A stretch of DNA of 64,000 nt from Xanthomonas sp. DAR 35659 (GCF_041242975.1 NZ_CP162488.1:3400001-3464000); one strand, 5' to 3'. Shown: positions 54,106 to 63,074, counted from the first letter of the stretch. Notes: generated by a model from the sequence alone, not told the origin. Numbers and translations are program-made.

Positions 54106-56868
54106 ATGTTGAACCACAAGCGCAATGCGCTGACCCTGGCGCTGGCCATCGCCATGACGCCGATGCTGGCCGCCGCACAATCCGACACGCAGACCGGCGG
54201 CACCGCCGAGCCGGCGCAGAATCCAGTCACCGAACTGGACAAGGTCCAGGTGACCGGCATCCGTCGCGGCATCGAGAACGCGATCGCGATCAAGCAGGAT
54301 TCCACGTCCATCGTCGAGGCGATCTCGGCCGAGGACATCGGCAAGCTGCCGGACGTGAGCATCGCCGAATCGCTGGGGCGCCTGCCCGGCCTGGCCGCGC
54401 AGCGCGTGGCCGGTCGTGCCCAGGTGATCAGCGTGCGCGGCCTGTCGCCCGACTTCGCCACCACCCTGCTCAACGGCCGCGAGGTGGTCAGCACCGGCGA
54501 CAACCGCAGCGTCGAGTTCGACCAGTATCCGTCGGAACTGGTCAATGGCGTGACCGTGTACAAGACGCCCGACGCCGGCCTGGTCGGCCAGGGCCTGTCG
54601 GGCACCATCGACATGCAGACCGTGCGTCCTCTGAGCTTCCCTGATCGGGTGATCGCGGTGAGCGGCCGCCTGCAGAAGAGCTCGCTGGGCAAGGCCGCCG
54701 ACGTCGATGCCTACGGCAACCGTTTCAGCGCCAGCTACATCGACCAGTTCCTCGACAAGACCCTGGGCATCTCGATCGGCTACGCCCACAGCGACATGCC
54801 GATCCAGGAAAACCAGGTCGGCCTGTACGAGCCGTGGACCACGCAGAACACGGACAGCGGCAGCCGTCCCGGCGTGGCCGCCGGCACCTATTTCTCCGAC
54901 GGCATCAAGGCGCTGCGCCGTACCGGCAACAACAAGCGTGACGGCGTGATGGCGACCGTGCAGTTCCGCCCGTCCAGCACTTGGACCAGCACCTTCGACG
55001 CGTTCCACACCGAAGCCGAGCAGATCGACACTGCCAATCAGTTCGAGGTCAATCTCAGCAACTACAACGGCGGCTACACGCCCGGCCTGTTGATCACCAA
55101 CCCGCAGGTCGACGCCAGCGGCAGCTTCACCGGCGGCACCGCCAGCGGCGTGTATCCGCTGGTGCGCGGCATGTACAACAAGCGCAAGGACAAGATCGAC
55201 GCGTTCGGCTGGAACAACGAATTCAACCTCGGCAGCGTGCGCCTGGTCGCCGACCTGAACTACTCCAAGGCCACCCGCAAGGAGTTGAACCTGGAGAACA
55301 ACCTGCAACTGGTGCCGATGCCGCAGCTGGATACCGTCGGCCTGGCGATCAAGCCCAACGACTTCTCGCAGATCACGCCCGGCCGCGACTATTCCGATCC
55401 GAACAACCTGTTCCTGACCAACACCATCTACGGCTCCGGCTACGGCAAGGTGCCGGAAGTCGAGGACCGCCTGAAGGGCGGCCGCCTGGCGGCGACGCTG
55501 CCGGCGCCGCAGGCGCTGACCTGGTTCTCGGACATCGACGTGGGCGTGAACTACGCCGACCGCCGCAAGCAGAAGGCCCAGGCCGAAGGCAACATCCTGC
55601 TCGGCGCGCAGGGCGACACCAGCATCGCCAGCGACCTGCAGTACGACCCGGTCAATCTGGGCTTCGCCGGCATCGGCACCATCCCGGCCTGGAATGTGCC
55701 GGCGGCGGTCTCGCGCTACATGACCTTCGATCCGGTCACCAACCTGGACTATCTGATCCCGAAATCGTGGACCGTGCAGGAGAAGATCACCACGGCCTGG
55801 GTCCGCGCCAACATCAACACTGACATCGGCGAGGTCGGCGTGCGCGGCAACATCGGCGTGCAGTTGCAGCGCGCCGATCAGAGCTCGCAGTCCAGCTACT
55901 TCGACCAATCCCGTCCCGCCGGCCAGAACGTGCTGCCGATCGATGCCGGCAAGACCTACAACGACTGGCTGCCGAGCCTCAACCTGGCCTTCCTGTTTCC
56001 TCACCAGCAGACCCTGCGCTTCGCCGCGGCCAAGCAAGTAGCGCGTCCGCGCGTGGACCAGATGCGCGCCGGCCTGGATTTCGGCGTCGACACCTCCACC
56101 GGCAAACCCGGCGGCAGCGGCGGCAACCCCCTGCTCGACCCGTGGCGTGCCAACGCGCTGGACCTGTCGTACGAGAAGTACTTCGGCGAGAAGGCGTACG
56201 TGGCCGCCGCGGTGTTCTACAAGGACCTGAAGAGCTACATCTATACGCAGTCGCGCGACGATTACGATTTCTCCGCCCTGCTCGCCAGCTATGTGCGCCC
56301 GCCCAGCATGACCGTGCCGGTGCAGACCACCGGCACCTTCTCCTCGCCGCAGAACGGCAAGGGCGGTACCCTGCGCGGCCTGGAGTTGACCGCGTCGCTG
56401 CCGCTGGACATGGTCACCGACAGCCTGCGCGGCTTCGGCATCCAGGCCAGCGCCACGTTCAACGACAGCGACATCAAGATCGTCGATCCGGACAGCGTCT
56501 CCAGCGTCGGCTCGGCGCCGATCGACCTGCCGGGCCTGTCCAAGCGCGTGTACAACTTCACCGCTTACTACGAGCGCAACGGCTTCGAGGCGCGCGTCAG
56601 CCAGCGTCGGCGCTCGGACTTCATCGGCGAGATCGGCAACTTCAACGGCAACCGCACCTTGCGTTACGTGGTCGGTGAGAACGTGACCGACGCGCAGCTC
56701 AGCTACACCTTCGCCGACGGCAGTACCCTGGCCGGACTGAGCCTGCTATTGCAGGCCAGCAACCTGACCAACTCGCCCTACCGCACCTACGCCGGCACCA
56801 AGGACCGCCCGCTGGAATACGTCGAATGGGGCCGCACCTACATGCTCGGGGTGAACTACAAATTCTAG
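54106..56868 (+). CDS. TonB-dependent receptor, maltodextrin type
   Basis: 920 aa. Signal peptide (1-23), TonB-box region with TELDKVQVTGIRRG (about 45), plug domain (about 60-190; EDIGKLPDVSIAESLGRLPGLAAQRV, VISVRGLSPDFATTLLNGREVVS) and a 22-strand barrel ending in the aromatic C-terminus WGRTYMLGVNYKF. The plug sequence is of the TonB-Xanth-Caul group, whose members include Caulobacter MalA for maltodextrin. It would take maltodextrins through the outer membrane. A strong GGGAGGGG ribosome binding site precedes the ATG. Monocistronic, with a terminator. Confidence 0.93.
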   Translation: MLNHKRNALTLALAIAMTPMLAAAQSDTQTGGTAEPAQNPVTELDKVQVTGIRRGIENAIAIKQDSTSIVEAISAEDIGKLPDVSIAESLGRLPGLAAQRVAGRAQVISVRGLSPDFATTLLNGREVVSTGDNRSVEFDQYPSELVNGVTVYKTPDAGLVGQGLSGTIDMQTVRPLSFPDRVIAVSGRLQKSSLGKAADVDAYGNRFSASYIDQFLDKTLGISIGYAHSDMPIQENQVGLYEPWTTQNTDSGSRPGVAAGTYFSDGIKALRRTGNNKRDGVMATVQFRPSSTWTSTFDAFHTEAEQIDTANQFEVNLSNYNGGYTPGLLITNPQVDASGSFTGGTASGVYPLVRGMYNKRKDKIDAFGWNNEFNLGSVRLVADLNYSKATRKELNLENNLQLVPMPQLDTVGLAIKPNDFSQITPGRDYSDPNNLFLTNTIYGSGYGKVPEVEDRLKGGRLAATLPAPQALTWFSDIDVGVNYADRRKQKAQAEGNILLGAQGDTSIASDLQYDPVNLGFAGIGTIPAWNVPAAVSRYMTFDPVTNLDYLIPKSWTVQEKITTAWVRANINTDIGEVGVRGNIGVQLQRADQSSQSSYFDQSRPAGQNVLPIDAGKTYNDWLPSLNLAFLFPHQQTLRFAAAKQVARPRVDQMRAGLDFGVDTSTGKPGGSGGNPLLDPWRANALDLSYEKYFGEKAYVAAAVFYKDLKSYIYTQSRDDYDFSALLASYVRPPSMTVPVQTTGTFSSPQNGKGGTLRGLELTASLPLDMVTDSLRGFGIQASATFNDSDIKIVDPDSVSSVGSAPIDLPGLSKRVYNFTAYYERNGFEARVSQRRRSDFIGEIGNFNGNRTLRYVVGENVTDAQLSYTFADGSTLAGLSLLLQASNLTNSPYRTYAGTKDRPLEYVEWGRTYMLGVNYKF

Positions 56869-56893
56869 TTCCCGCTCCGCATGCCGAAACGAG

Positions 56894-56923
56894 CCCGCCG
56901 ACGCCCTGTCGGCGGGTTTTTTT
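56894..56923 (+). terminator. Rho-independent terminator of the TonB receptor gene
   Basis: A perfect 9-bp stem CCCGCCGAC/GTCGGCGGG with a 5-base loop followed by seven T, 26 bp after the stop. Confidence 0.93.
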
Positions 56924-57787
56924 ATGGTTCGGATCGCCCGCGAGCAGCGTTGGGAACGCATTGGTGCGGCAACGGATGGACCGTACGCGCCAGACACGAT
57001 CTGCGCAGTTTTTATGGAAGTCCGCACGCGACATTGGAATCGCATCCCTGCGGTAGCGGGTCTGGGCGCCGCAAGCGTCCGGCAGATCCGCACCAGCCAT
57101 GACTCGGAAGCTTGCACGCGGTGCTGTGACAGCATCCGCGGCAAAGCAGGACTGGACCCCGCAGGCATCCGGCATGATCTGCGCCAAGTTCGCGGCGTTG
57201 ATTACCCAGGCAGTGATCGCGGAATCGCTTTCACCAGCGCCTGGCAGTACTCGCCGCCGCGGGTTGCCGAACCCAAGCGGTCACTGCCAGGTCGCCGATC
57301 GATGACCCACGCGAACAAAAGCGTGAACTGGCTGCCTGCATGATGTGAATGTCGAAAGCGATGACGACCTGGCATGGCCGGCGCCTCCGGCGCGCTCGCG
57401 CAGATGTGCTGCGCAAGGATTAGCACCTGGAGCATGCGCCAGCAGGAGAAGCCCAAAAAACCTCGGCATCGCAGAGACTTCCATGCCGAACCTCCCGCCG
57501 GCGCGCAAACCAAGTCGCCTTTGGGCAGGACCATGCCGCCGCGCGCCCACGCGCACCCATCGGATAACTGCTCCGCATCGCACACGGCCACGCGCATCGG
57601 AGTGGCGGAGTGCTTACGGCCCCAATTTGGCACCGGGCCGGACACCAAAGGATCGACGAGCTACAGCGCCTTCGCTGCTGGCAGCCGGCAGCCGGCAGCC
57701 GGCAGCGAGTCAAACTGCGGCGATGACTCGACTACAGTGCGCCTCTGACAACTACTTTCGCCACAATCGAGTCAGATGCAGTTTGCC
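56924..57787. other. Gene-free 860-bp region with degenerate repeats
   Basis: No gene is supported on either strand. The first 270 bp hold three degenerate repeats (listed separately). 57679-57706 contains nearly four tandem copies of GGCAGCC. Base composition is lower in GC than the coding neighbours. A possible remnant of a lost gene or of an inserted element; I could not recognise which. Confidence 0.5.
56958..57190. repeat. Three degenerate ~55-bp repeats spaced 84-90 bp
   Basis: Copies at 56958-57010, 57042-57097 and 57132-57190 share the pattern GCAT..., GCGGCAA..G, TGGACC, GC.TCCGGCA.GATCTGCGCCA. Copies two and three are about 70-75% alike by eye. Read on the minus strand they give a repeated peptide-like pattern (PDACG.Q), but the frame is not a convincing gene. 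Confidence 0.6.
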
Positions 57788-57858
57788 CTGTAGGAGCGGC
57801 TTTAGCCGCGACGAGGCGTTCCCTGTAAAGCCCGTCGCGGCTAAAGCCGCTCCTACAG
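57788..57858. repeat. REP-type inverted repeat, second copy
   Basis: Perfect 26-bp arms starting CTGTAGGAGCGGCTTTAGCC (57788-57813 and 57833-57858 inverted) around a 19-base loop. Same family as 45772-45839. It follows the alpha-glucosidase gene by 26 bp. Confidence 0.9.
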
Positions 57859-57884
57859 AACACTTTCCGAGGCGACTAGGTGCC

Positions 57885-59495
57885 CTACACGCGCTCCAGG
57901 CACACCATCGCATAGCCGGGCAAACGCACGCCGCCGTCGACACTGCCCAACTCCACACCCGGAACCGCCACCGCGCGCCAGTCGCCGTCGGGCAACGCGG
58001 CCTCGGCGAGGTGCGCGGAAAGATTGAACGCCAACAGCAAGGTCTGCTGCGCCTGCCGGCGCACGAACATGAGCACCGGCTCCGCGGTCTCGACGAACGC
58101 GATGTCGCCTTCGCGCAGGGCCACGTGCCGCTTGCGCCACGCCTGGAACTGCTGGAACGCGCTCAACACCGACTGCGGATCGGCCAACTGCGCGGCCACC
58201 GACAGCGCGCGATGCGCTGGCGACACCGGCAACCATGGCTCGCCCTGGGTGAAGCCGGCATGCGCGCTGGCGTCCCACGGCATCGGCGTGCGGCAGCCGT
58301 CGCGGCCCTTGAAGCTTGGCCAGAAGGCGATGCCGTACGGATCCTGCAAGGCCTCGAACGGCACCTCGGCCTCGCCCAGGCCCAGTTCCTCGCCCTGGTA
58401 GATGCACACCGACCCGCGCAGCGAGCACAGCATCGCGGTCAGCAGGCGCGCGAACGCCGGCGTTTCCGCGCCCCTGCCCCAGCGCGTCACCGCACGCTGC
58501 ACGTCGTGATTGGAGATCGCCCAGCACGGCCAGCCCTCGGTCATCGCCACCTCCAGGCGCGATACCGTCTCGCGGATGTAGGCCGCGCTGAAATCGTCGG
58601 TCAACAGCTCGAAGCTGTAGCCCATGTGCAGATGCCCCGCGCGTGTGTATTCGGCGGTGGTGGCGAGCGAATCCTCAGACGAGATCTCGCCCAGGCTCAC
58701 CGTCCCAGGATAGCGATCGAGCAGGCCGCGCAGCTTCTGCAGGAACGGCAGATTCTCCGCCTGCGTGTTGTTGTAGTAGTGATACTGGAACGCGTACGGA
58801 TTGTCAGGACTGAACCCCCGCCCGACACGCTTCTCCACCGGCTTGGGCGGATTGTCGCGCAGCAGCGGATCGTGGAAGCAGAAGTTGATCGCATCCAGCC
58901 GAAAGCCGTCCACCCCGCGCGCCAGCCAGAACTCGACGTTGTCCAGCGTCGCCTGCTGCACCTCGGGATGGTGGAAATTCAGATCCGGCTGCGACGCCAG
59001 GAAGTTGTGCAGATAGTACTGGCCGCGGCGCGGCTCCCACTGCCAGGCGACACCGCCGAAGATCGACATCCAGTTGTTCGGCGGCGTCCCATCCTCGCGC
59101 GCATCCGCCCACACATACCAATCGGCCTTGGGATTGTCGCGGCTTTCCCGGCTCTCCTTGAACCAGGCATGCTCCACCGAAGTGTGGCTGAGGACCTGAT
59201 CGATCATCACCTTCAGGCCCAGCGCATGCGCCTTGGCCAGCAGCCGATCGAAGTCGTCCATCGTGCCGAACAGCGGATCGACTTCGCGGTAATCGGCGAT
59301 GTCGTAGCCGAAATCGGCCATCGGCGATTTGAAGAACGGCGAGATCCAGATCGCATCCACGCCCAGCGCGGCGATGTAGTCCAGCTTCTGCACGATGCCC
59401 GGCAAATCGCCGACGCCATCGCCGTTCGCATCGAGAAAGCTGCGCGGGTAAACCTGATAGATGACGGCACCGCGCCACCATGGAGCCTGGGTCAT
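57885..59495 (-). CDS. Cytoplasmic GH13 alpha-glucosidase (XgtA-like)
   Basis: 536 aa, no signal peptide, starting MTQAPWWRGAVIYQVYPRSF. Very like the X. campestris transglucosylating alpha-glucosidase XgtA (538 aa). Catalytic regions: DQVLSHTS (region I, about 99), DGFRLDAINF (nucleophile Asp, about 200), SLGEISSED (acid/base Glu, about 271) and AISNHDVQRA (third Asp, about 328). Hydrolyses maltose and short alpha-glucosides to glucose inside the cell. Its promoter region carries the third shared operator. Transcribed toward the TonB receptor gene, with the repeat region between. Confidence 0.94.
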   Translation of the reverse strand: MTQAPWWRGAVIYQVYPRSFLDANGDGVGDLPGIVQKLDYIAALGVDAIWISPFFKSPMADFGYDIADYREVDPLFGTMDDFDRLLAKAHALGLKVMIDQVLSHTSVEHAWFKESRESRDNPKADWYVWADAREDGTPPNNWMSIFGGVAWQWEPRRGQYYLHNFLASQPDLNFHHPEVQQATLDNVEFWLARGVDGFRLDAINFCFHDPLLRDNPPKPVEKRVGRGFSPDNPYAFQYHYYNNTQAENLPFLQKLRGLLDRYPGTVSLGEISSEDSLATTAEYTRAGHLHMGYSFELLTDDFSAAYIRETVSRLEVAMTEGWPCWAISNHDVQRAVTRWGRGAETPAFARLLTAMLCSLRGSVCIYQGEELGLGEAEVPFEALQDPYGIAFWPSFKGRDGCRTPMPWDASAHAGFTQGEPWLPVSPAHRALSVAAQLADPQSVLSAFQQFQAWRKRHVALREGDIAFVETAEPVLMFVRRQAQQTLLLAFNLSAHLAEAALPDGDWRAVAVPGVELGSVDGGVRLPGYAMVCLERV

Positions 59496-59586
59496 GCAAC
59501 GCCCCCCTCGGGCAGAAATCGCGTGCGCAAGGGGCGCACGCAAAGCTGCGTTAGGTTAACGTCGGTACGCGCATTGACCAGATGCT

Positions 59587-59600
59587 TGCATACGTATTCA
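59587..59600. promoter_or_regulatory. Shared maltodextrin operator, site 3 (alpha-glucosidase)
   Basis: TGCATACGTATTCA, identical over 13 bases to the site at 51379-51391. It lies 92 bp before the alpha-glucosidase ATG and 117 bp after the virB4 stop. Confidence 0.75.
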
Positions 59601-59671
59601 GCAGTTTGCAGCCCCGACAGCAAGGCTGCCTTCCGCTTGGGCCATCGCGGCGCTGCCGCACCCACATGCAT

Positions 59672-59708
59672 CGAAGAAGGCGCCCATCGAAGAGCCGCCT
59701 TCTTCCAA
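59672..59708 (-). terminator. Terminator-like hairpin after virB4
   Basis: GAAGAAGGCG (59673-59682) pairs with CGCCTTCTTC (59697-59706) on a loop of 14 bases containing further pairing. It starts about ten bases after the virB4 stop. The minus-strand downstream flank lacks a clean T tract. Confidence 0.55.
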
Positions 59709-59716
59709 CGCTGCGG

Positions 59717-62188
59717 TCACGCCGTCGTCGCGGTCCCGCGGCTGTCCGAAGACGACGACTTGCCGGACGCGGATTTACCGGAACCCTTGCGCTTGGCGTA
59801 GAACTCGCTCAACCACTGCTCCGGCCGCAGATCGTTCGGCGCGACGCCGTGCATCTTGGCCTTCTGCTGCAGCACCTCATGCATGATCTCGATATTGTCG
59901 GTGGACGCGGAGATCACGGCCAGCGCGTCGTCCATGCCGCGCAAGTTGAGCTGGCATACCGATGAGCCGTGACCTTGCTTGACCAGGAAGCAACGCGAGC
60001 GCTCGTCGAGATTGACCACCACCTGATACTCGGCTTCGGTCAGCTTGAGCCCCTCGATGTAATCCTCCTTGCTGGCGTTCGGATTCGGCAGCAAGATCAT
60101 GGTCGCGGTCTGCTCGACCAGCGCCGCGGAGATGTCGCTGGCAAGCGCGTCCTCCGGGCTCTGCGTGGCGAAGATGCCCAGGCCGTTCTGCTTACGGATG
60201 GTCTTCTGCTTGTTCTTGGCGAACTCCTTGAGGCCGCCCTTGCCGTCCAGGATTTTCCAGAACTCGTCCATCACATAGATCAGCGGACGGCCATCGATCA
60301 AGGCCTCAAGCCGGTGCAGCAGATAGTTGATGACCGGCGCGCGCACTTCCGGATTGTCGATGATGTCGGTGTAATCGAAGCCGATGATGCTGGCCTTTTC
60401 CAGGTCGATGGTATCGACCGGGTTGTCGAACACCCAGCCATGCGAATTGCCCGCGGTCCACTTGCGCATGCGCGCATACAGACCGTCGTCGCCCATGTTC
60501 GGCAGGCTCTTGCGGAAATTGGTCATGCTGCGCAGATGCGGCGGCGTATCCAGCATGCCTTCCACGCCGCGGAAAATGTCTTCCTCGTCGCGCGAGGTGT
60601 ATTCGATCTTGCCGGCCAGGAGCTTGATGAGCTCGGCCAGAAACTGCACGTTGGCCTCGTTGCGCTCGCACTGGAAAGGATTGAAGCCGGTGGGCATGCC
60701 ATTTTCGAGCGCGAGATAATTGCCACCGCAGGCACGGACGAAGATCTCCGCACCGCGATCCTTGTCGAAAAAGAAGATGGTCGGAACGGGATCGAATTTC
60801 TGCACCTGGCTGAGCAGAAAATTGATCAGCGCCGTCTTACCGGTACCGGATTTACCGATGACCATGGTGTTGGCGATCGCCTTCTCGCCCAACGAATTCT
60901 CCGCCGGATGGGTGGCGTGGAAATTGAAGTAATACGGCTGGCCATTGGTGGTCTGCAGCGTGGTGACGCACTCGCCCCACGGGTTGTTGTCGCGCTTGCC
61001 CTGGGCGAAGTTGTGCAAGGGGGACAGGCCGAGAAAATTCAACGAACTGACATTGGCCAGGCGGGTGCGGTACTTCCAGTTGCCCGGGAGCTGCGCATAG
61101 AACGACGACGCGACGGCCAGATCCTCCTTGGTGGAGACGAAACCGGCGTTGGACAACTCCGCCCGTGTCGACGCGATCTGCTGCGATAGCTTTTCCTGGG
61201 TATCAGCGTAAACGGCGATGGTGAAGTGATACTCGCCCAGCACGAAGTTGCCCGAGGACAACTGATCCATCGCCAGGTCCAGTTCGTGGATCTGGCTGAC
61301 GGCCTTGTCGCCCGACGAGATCATCATGCCCTTGGTCCGGTCCAGGACCTTCAGCGCGTCGTGACGCCCCATGGGAGTGAAGGAATGGGTCACCACGTAC
61401 TCGAAATCGAGATACTTCAGGCCATTCAAGATGCCCGGATAGGTGCCATCGGTGTACTCCTTGATATTGAGGATCGCACCGAAATGATTGACGCCCTCGG
61501 GAGTCTTGATCACGTAATCGCCGGTCTTGCTGGCGAACATGTGCTTGCTGACCGGAAGATAGGCCGGAACCGGCGCCTGCAGCACCGGCACGGGCTCGTC
61601 GATGCGATTGATGAGGTAACCGAAGAACTCGAGCGCCTCGGAGAAGACGACGCCATTGCTGGCTTCGTACATGCTCAGCCGATAAGGCGAATAGTCCTTC
61701 AACACCGCTTCGACGTTGCCGGCCAGTTCCAGGATCTTGGCGATGGCCTGATCCTGCTCGGTCTGCAACTGGGAGACGTTGGACGACTTGTCCATCAGTC
61801 GCTTCCCCGAGACGACAGGGCGATAGATCATGGTCAGATACAACTCGTTCTGCATGATCTTCTGCGACGAAAGCGTTCCGTAATACCTGTCGGAAAGCTC
61901 CTGATTGAACGCCTGGCGGAACTTGCCGCTCGACTTGATCCGGCGGCGGCGGCGCACGTCATGGACCCAGAAGGCCACATTGGTGTAATCCGGAGCGCGC
62001 AGGGTCTGCAGCATCCGATTGAACGTGTTGTGGCGGTGCTCGATCTCCCACTCTTCGCGCCCGACGAACGGCAAGCCTCCCAGATGCCAGGTCAACATGA
62101 AGTCTCCCCCCGTCGTCTTGAGCACCGAAGGCGCCACATGCGTGGAGAGGGAAATGAACTCACTGATCGAGGTGTCTGGGATGAACAT
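59717..62188 (-). CDS. virB4: Type IV secretion ATPase VirB4
   Basis: 823 aa from MFIPDTSIS. Large AAA+ ATPase that powers pilus and substrate steps of T4SS, docked at the inner membrane with VirB3. The N-terminal CagE/TrbE/VirB domain (about 20-420) is followed by the C-terminal nucleotide-binding half with Walker A VIGKSGTGKTALINF (about 440) and Walker B PLIYVMDEFWKILDG (about 635), then NKQKTIRKQNGLGIFATQSPEDA. A short, Ser/Gly/Lys-rich tail ends the protein. Codon use is slightly less GC-biased than the flanking maltodextrin genes. Confidence 0.95.
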   Translation of the reverse strand: MFIPDTSISEFISLSTHVAPSVLKTTGGDFMLTWHLGGLPFVGREEWEIEHRHNTFNRMLQTLRAPDYTNVAFWVHDVRRRRRIKSSGKFRQAFNQELSDRYYGTLSSQKIMQNELYLTMIYRPVVSGKRLMDKSSNVSQLQTEQDQAIAKILELAGNVEAVLKDYSPYRLSMYEASNGVVFSEALEFFGYLINRIDEPVPVLQAPVPAYLPVSKHMFASKTGDYVIKTPEGVNHFGAILNIKEYTDGTYPGILNGLKYLDFEYVVTHSFTPMGRHDALKVLDRTKGMMISSGDKAVSQIHELDLAMDQLSSGNFVLGEYHFTIAVYADTQEKLSQQIASTRAELSNAGFVSTKEDLAVASSFYAQLPGNWKYRTRLANVSSLNFLGLSPLHNFAQGKRDNNPWGECVTTLQTTNGQPYYFNFHATHPAENSLGEKAIANTMVIGKSGTGKTALINFLLSQVQKFDPVPTIFFFDKDRGAEIFVRACGGNYLALENGMPTGFNPFQCERNEANVQFLAELIKLLAGKIEYTSRDEEDIFRGVEGMLDTPPHLRSMTNFRKSLPNMGDDGLYARMRKWTAGNSHGWVFDNPVDTIDLEKASIIGFDYTDIIDNPEVRAPVINYLLHRLEALIDGRPLIYVMDEFWKILDGKGGLKEFAKNKQKTIRKQNGLGIFATQSPEDALASDISAALVEQTATMILLPNPNASKEDYIEGLKLTEAEYQVVVNLDERSRCFLVKQGHGSSVCQLNLRGMDDALAVISASTDNIEIMHEVLQQKAKMHGVAPNDLRPEQWLSEFYAKRKGSGKSASGKSSSSDSRGTATTA

Positions 62189-62359
62189 AGTGGGATGACG
62201 TTGAATCCATTTCCTGTTGCCAAGGCCCGGCTCGGACGAGTCGGGAACAGTCGAACAATACAAGCCTACGCGCTGGCTGAGCCAGTGCGCCGTGAAAACC
62301 AAACAACCCCATGCACGACACGCGTCGTGCATGGGGTCGAGGACATCCGCCAATCCCGG
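62189..62359 (-). other. 171-bp virB3-virB4 gap
   Basis: Unusually long for a virB operon, and it contains the hairpin at 62308-62337. No gene is supported. Confidence 0.6.
62308..62337 (-). terminator. Terminator-like hairpin between virB3 and virB4
   Basis: A perfect 13-bp stem (CCCCATGCACGAC/GTCGTGCATGGGG) with a 4-base loop. On the minus strand it is followed by TTGTTTGGTTTTC, a U-rich tail. Being inside the operon it would reduce transcription into virB4 or set virB1-3 versus virB4 stoichiometry. Confidence 0.75.
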
Positions 62360-62671
62360 TCAGCGCTTGGCGCCGGGCACTTCCTTGCGGTACTCGTTGG
62401 GAGAAAACACCCACATACCCGAGTAGCGCTGCAGGTTGCGCACGCGCATCCTGACCATCCAGCGCAACCCCAGCATCCTGAAGATCATCTCGTCCCGCTT
62501 GGTCATCTGCTGCATGATGAAAACGATCACCGGGATCAGCAGCAGGAACCAAAAATTGAAATAGATACTCAACAGGAAGCCGCCGCCCGCCCCGACGAAA
62601 AATGGGATGTAGGGCACCCCAAAGAACATTGGTGGCCGCGTGCAGCCGCGGAAGAGCACGTTCTTATGCAT
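62360..62671 (-). CDS. virB3: Type IV secretion protein VirB3
   Basis: 103 aa. Small inner-membrane protein with a conserved start (LFRGCTRPPMFFGVPYIPFF) and one long or two short hydrophobic stretches (about 18-55). It associates with VirB4. The ATG overlaps the virB2 stop by eight bases. Confidence 0.93.
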   Translation of the reverse strand: MHKNVLFRGCTRPPMFFGVPYIPFFVGAGGGFLLSIYFNFWFLLLIPVIVFIMQQMTKRDEMIFRMLGLRWMVRMRVRNLQRYSGMWVFSPNEYRKEVPGAKR

Positions 62672-63074
62672 ATTGCATGGCGTGCTGAACGAAATTGATG
62701 CCCGCGGTGCAAGCGGTCTGGCCGGTATCGCCGATCAGCATCTTGGCGAGCTGGCCGGCGGCGCCAATCAACACGCCACCAAGCAAGACCGGGGTGACTT
62801 CGGAAACGCGCTTGTGCGCGAACGCGATCTGGTAGCCAGCGAAGACGACGGCGATGGTGACAACGACAACCGATGCCATGTTGAGAATGTTGTTGGTCTT
62901 ACCCAGGAAGCCGCACACCTTGTCATTGGTTCCGGCATAGCCCCCGTCCCCGCCGGGGTTGGTGGCCATCGCCGCACCACAGGCCAGCACGGCCGCGGTG
63001 AAGAGAAGGGCTTGCAATGCGGCCTTGCCGACCACCTTGGCATTCCCGGCGACTTCATTTTTCTTGTGCATCAT
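62664..63074 (-). CDS. virB2: Type IV secretion major pilin VirB2
   Basis: 136 aa. Long signal region (to about 37, AAMATNPGG), then two hydrophobic helices (about 63-86 and 93-115) with the short loop AHKRVSEVTP between, the VirB2/TrbC pilin architecture. Three cysteines in the mature part (KVCGFLG, TACTAG). A C-terminal tail beyond the second helix (about 20 residues, INFVQHAMQYA) is typical of the Xanthomonas-type T4SS pilin. 69 bp after virB1. Confidence 0.92.
   Translation of the reverse strand: MMHKKNEVAGNAKVVGKAALQALLFTAAVLACGAAMATNPGGDGGYAGTNDKVCGFLGKTNNILNMASVVVVTIAVVFAGYQIAFAHKRVSEVTPVLLGGVLIGAAGQLAKMLIGDTGQTACTAGINFVQHAMQYA

Noticed and set aside
53578-56037. 819-residue minus-strand frame
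   Set aside because: It is antisense to the TonB receptor, whose plug and barrel motifs are intact; there is no support for the overlap.
56699-57187. Minus-strand frame with repeated PDACG pattern
   Set aside because: It overlaps the end of the TonB receptor and its terminator. The repetition comes from the DNA repeats, so it was reported as repeats rather than a gene.
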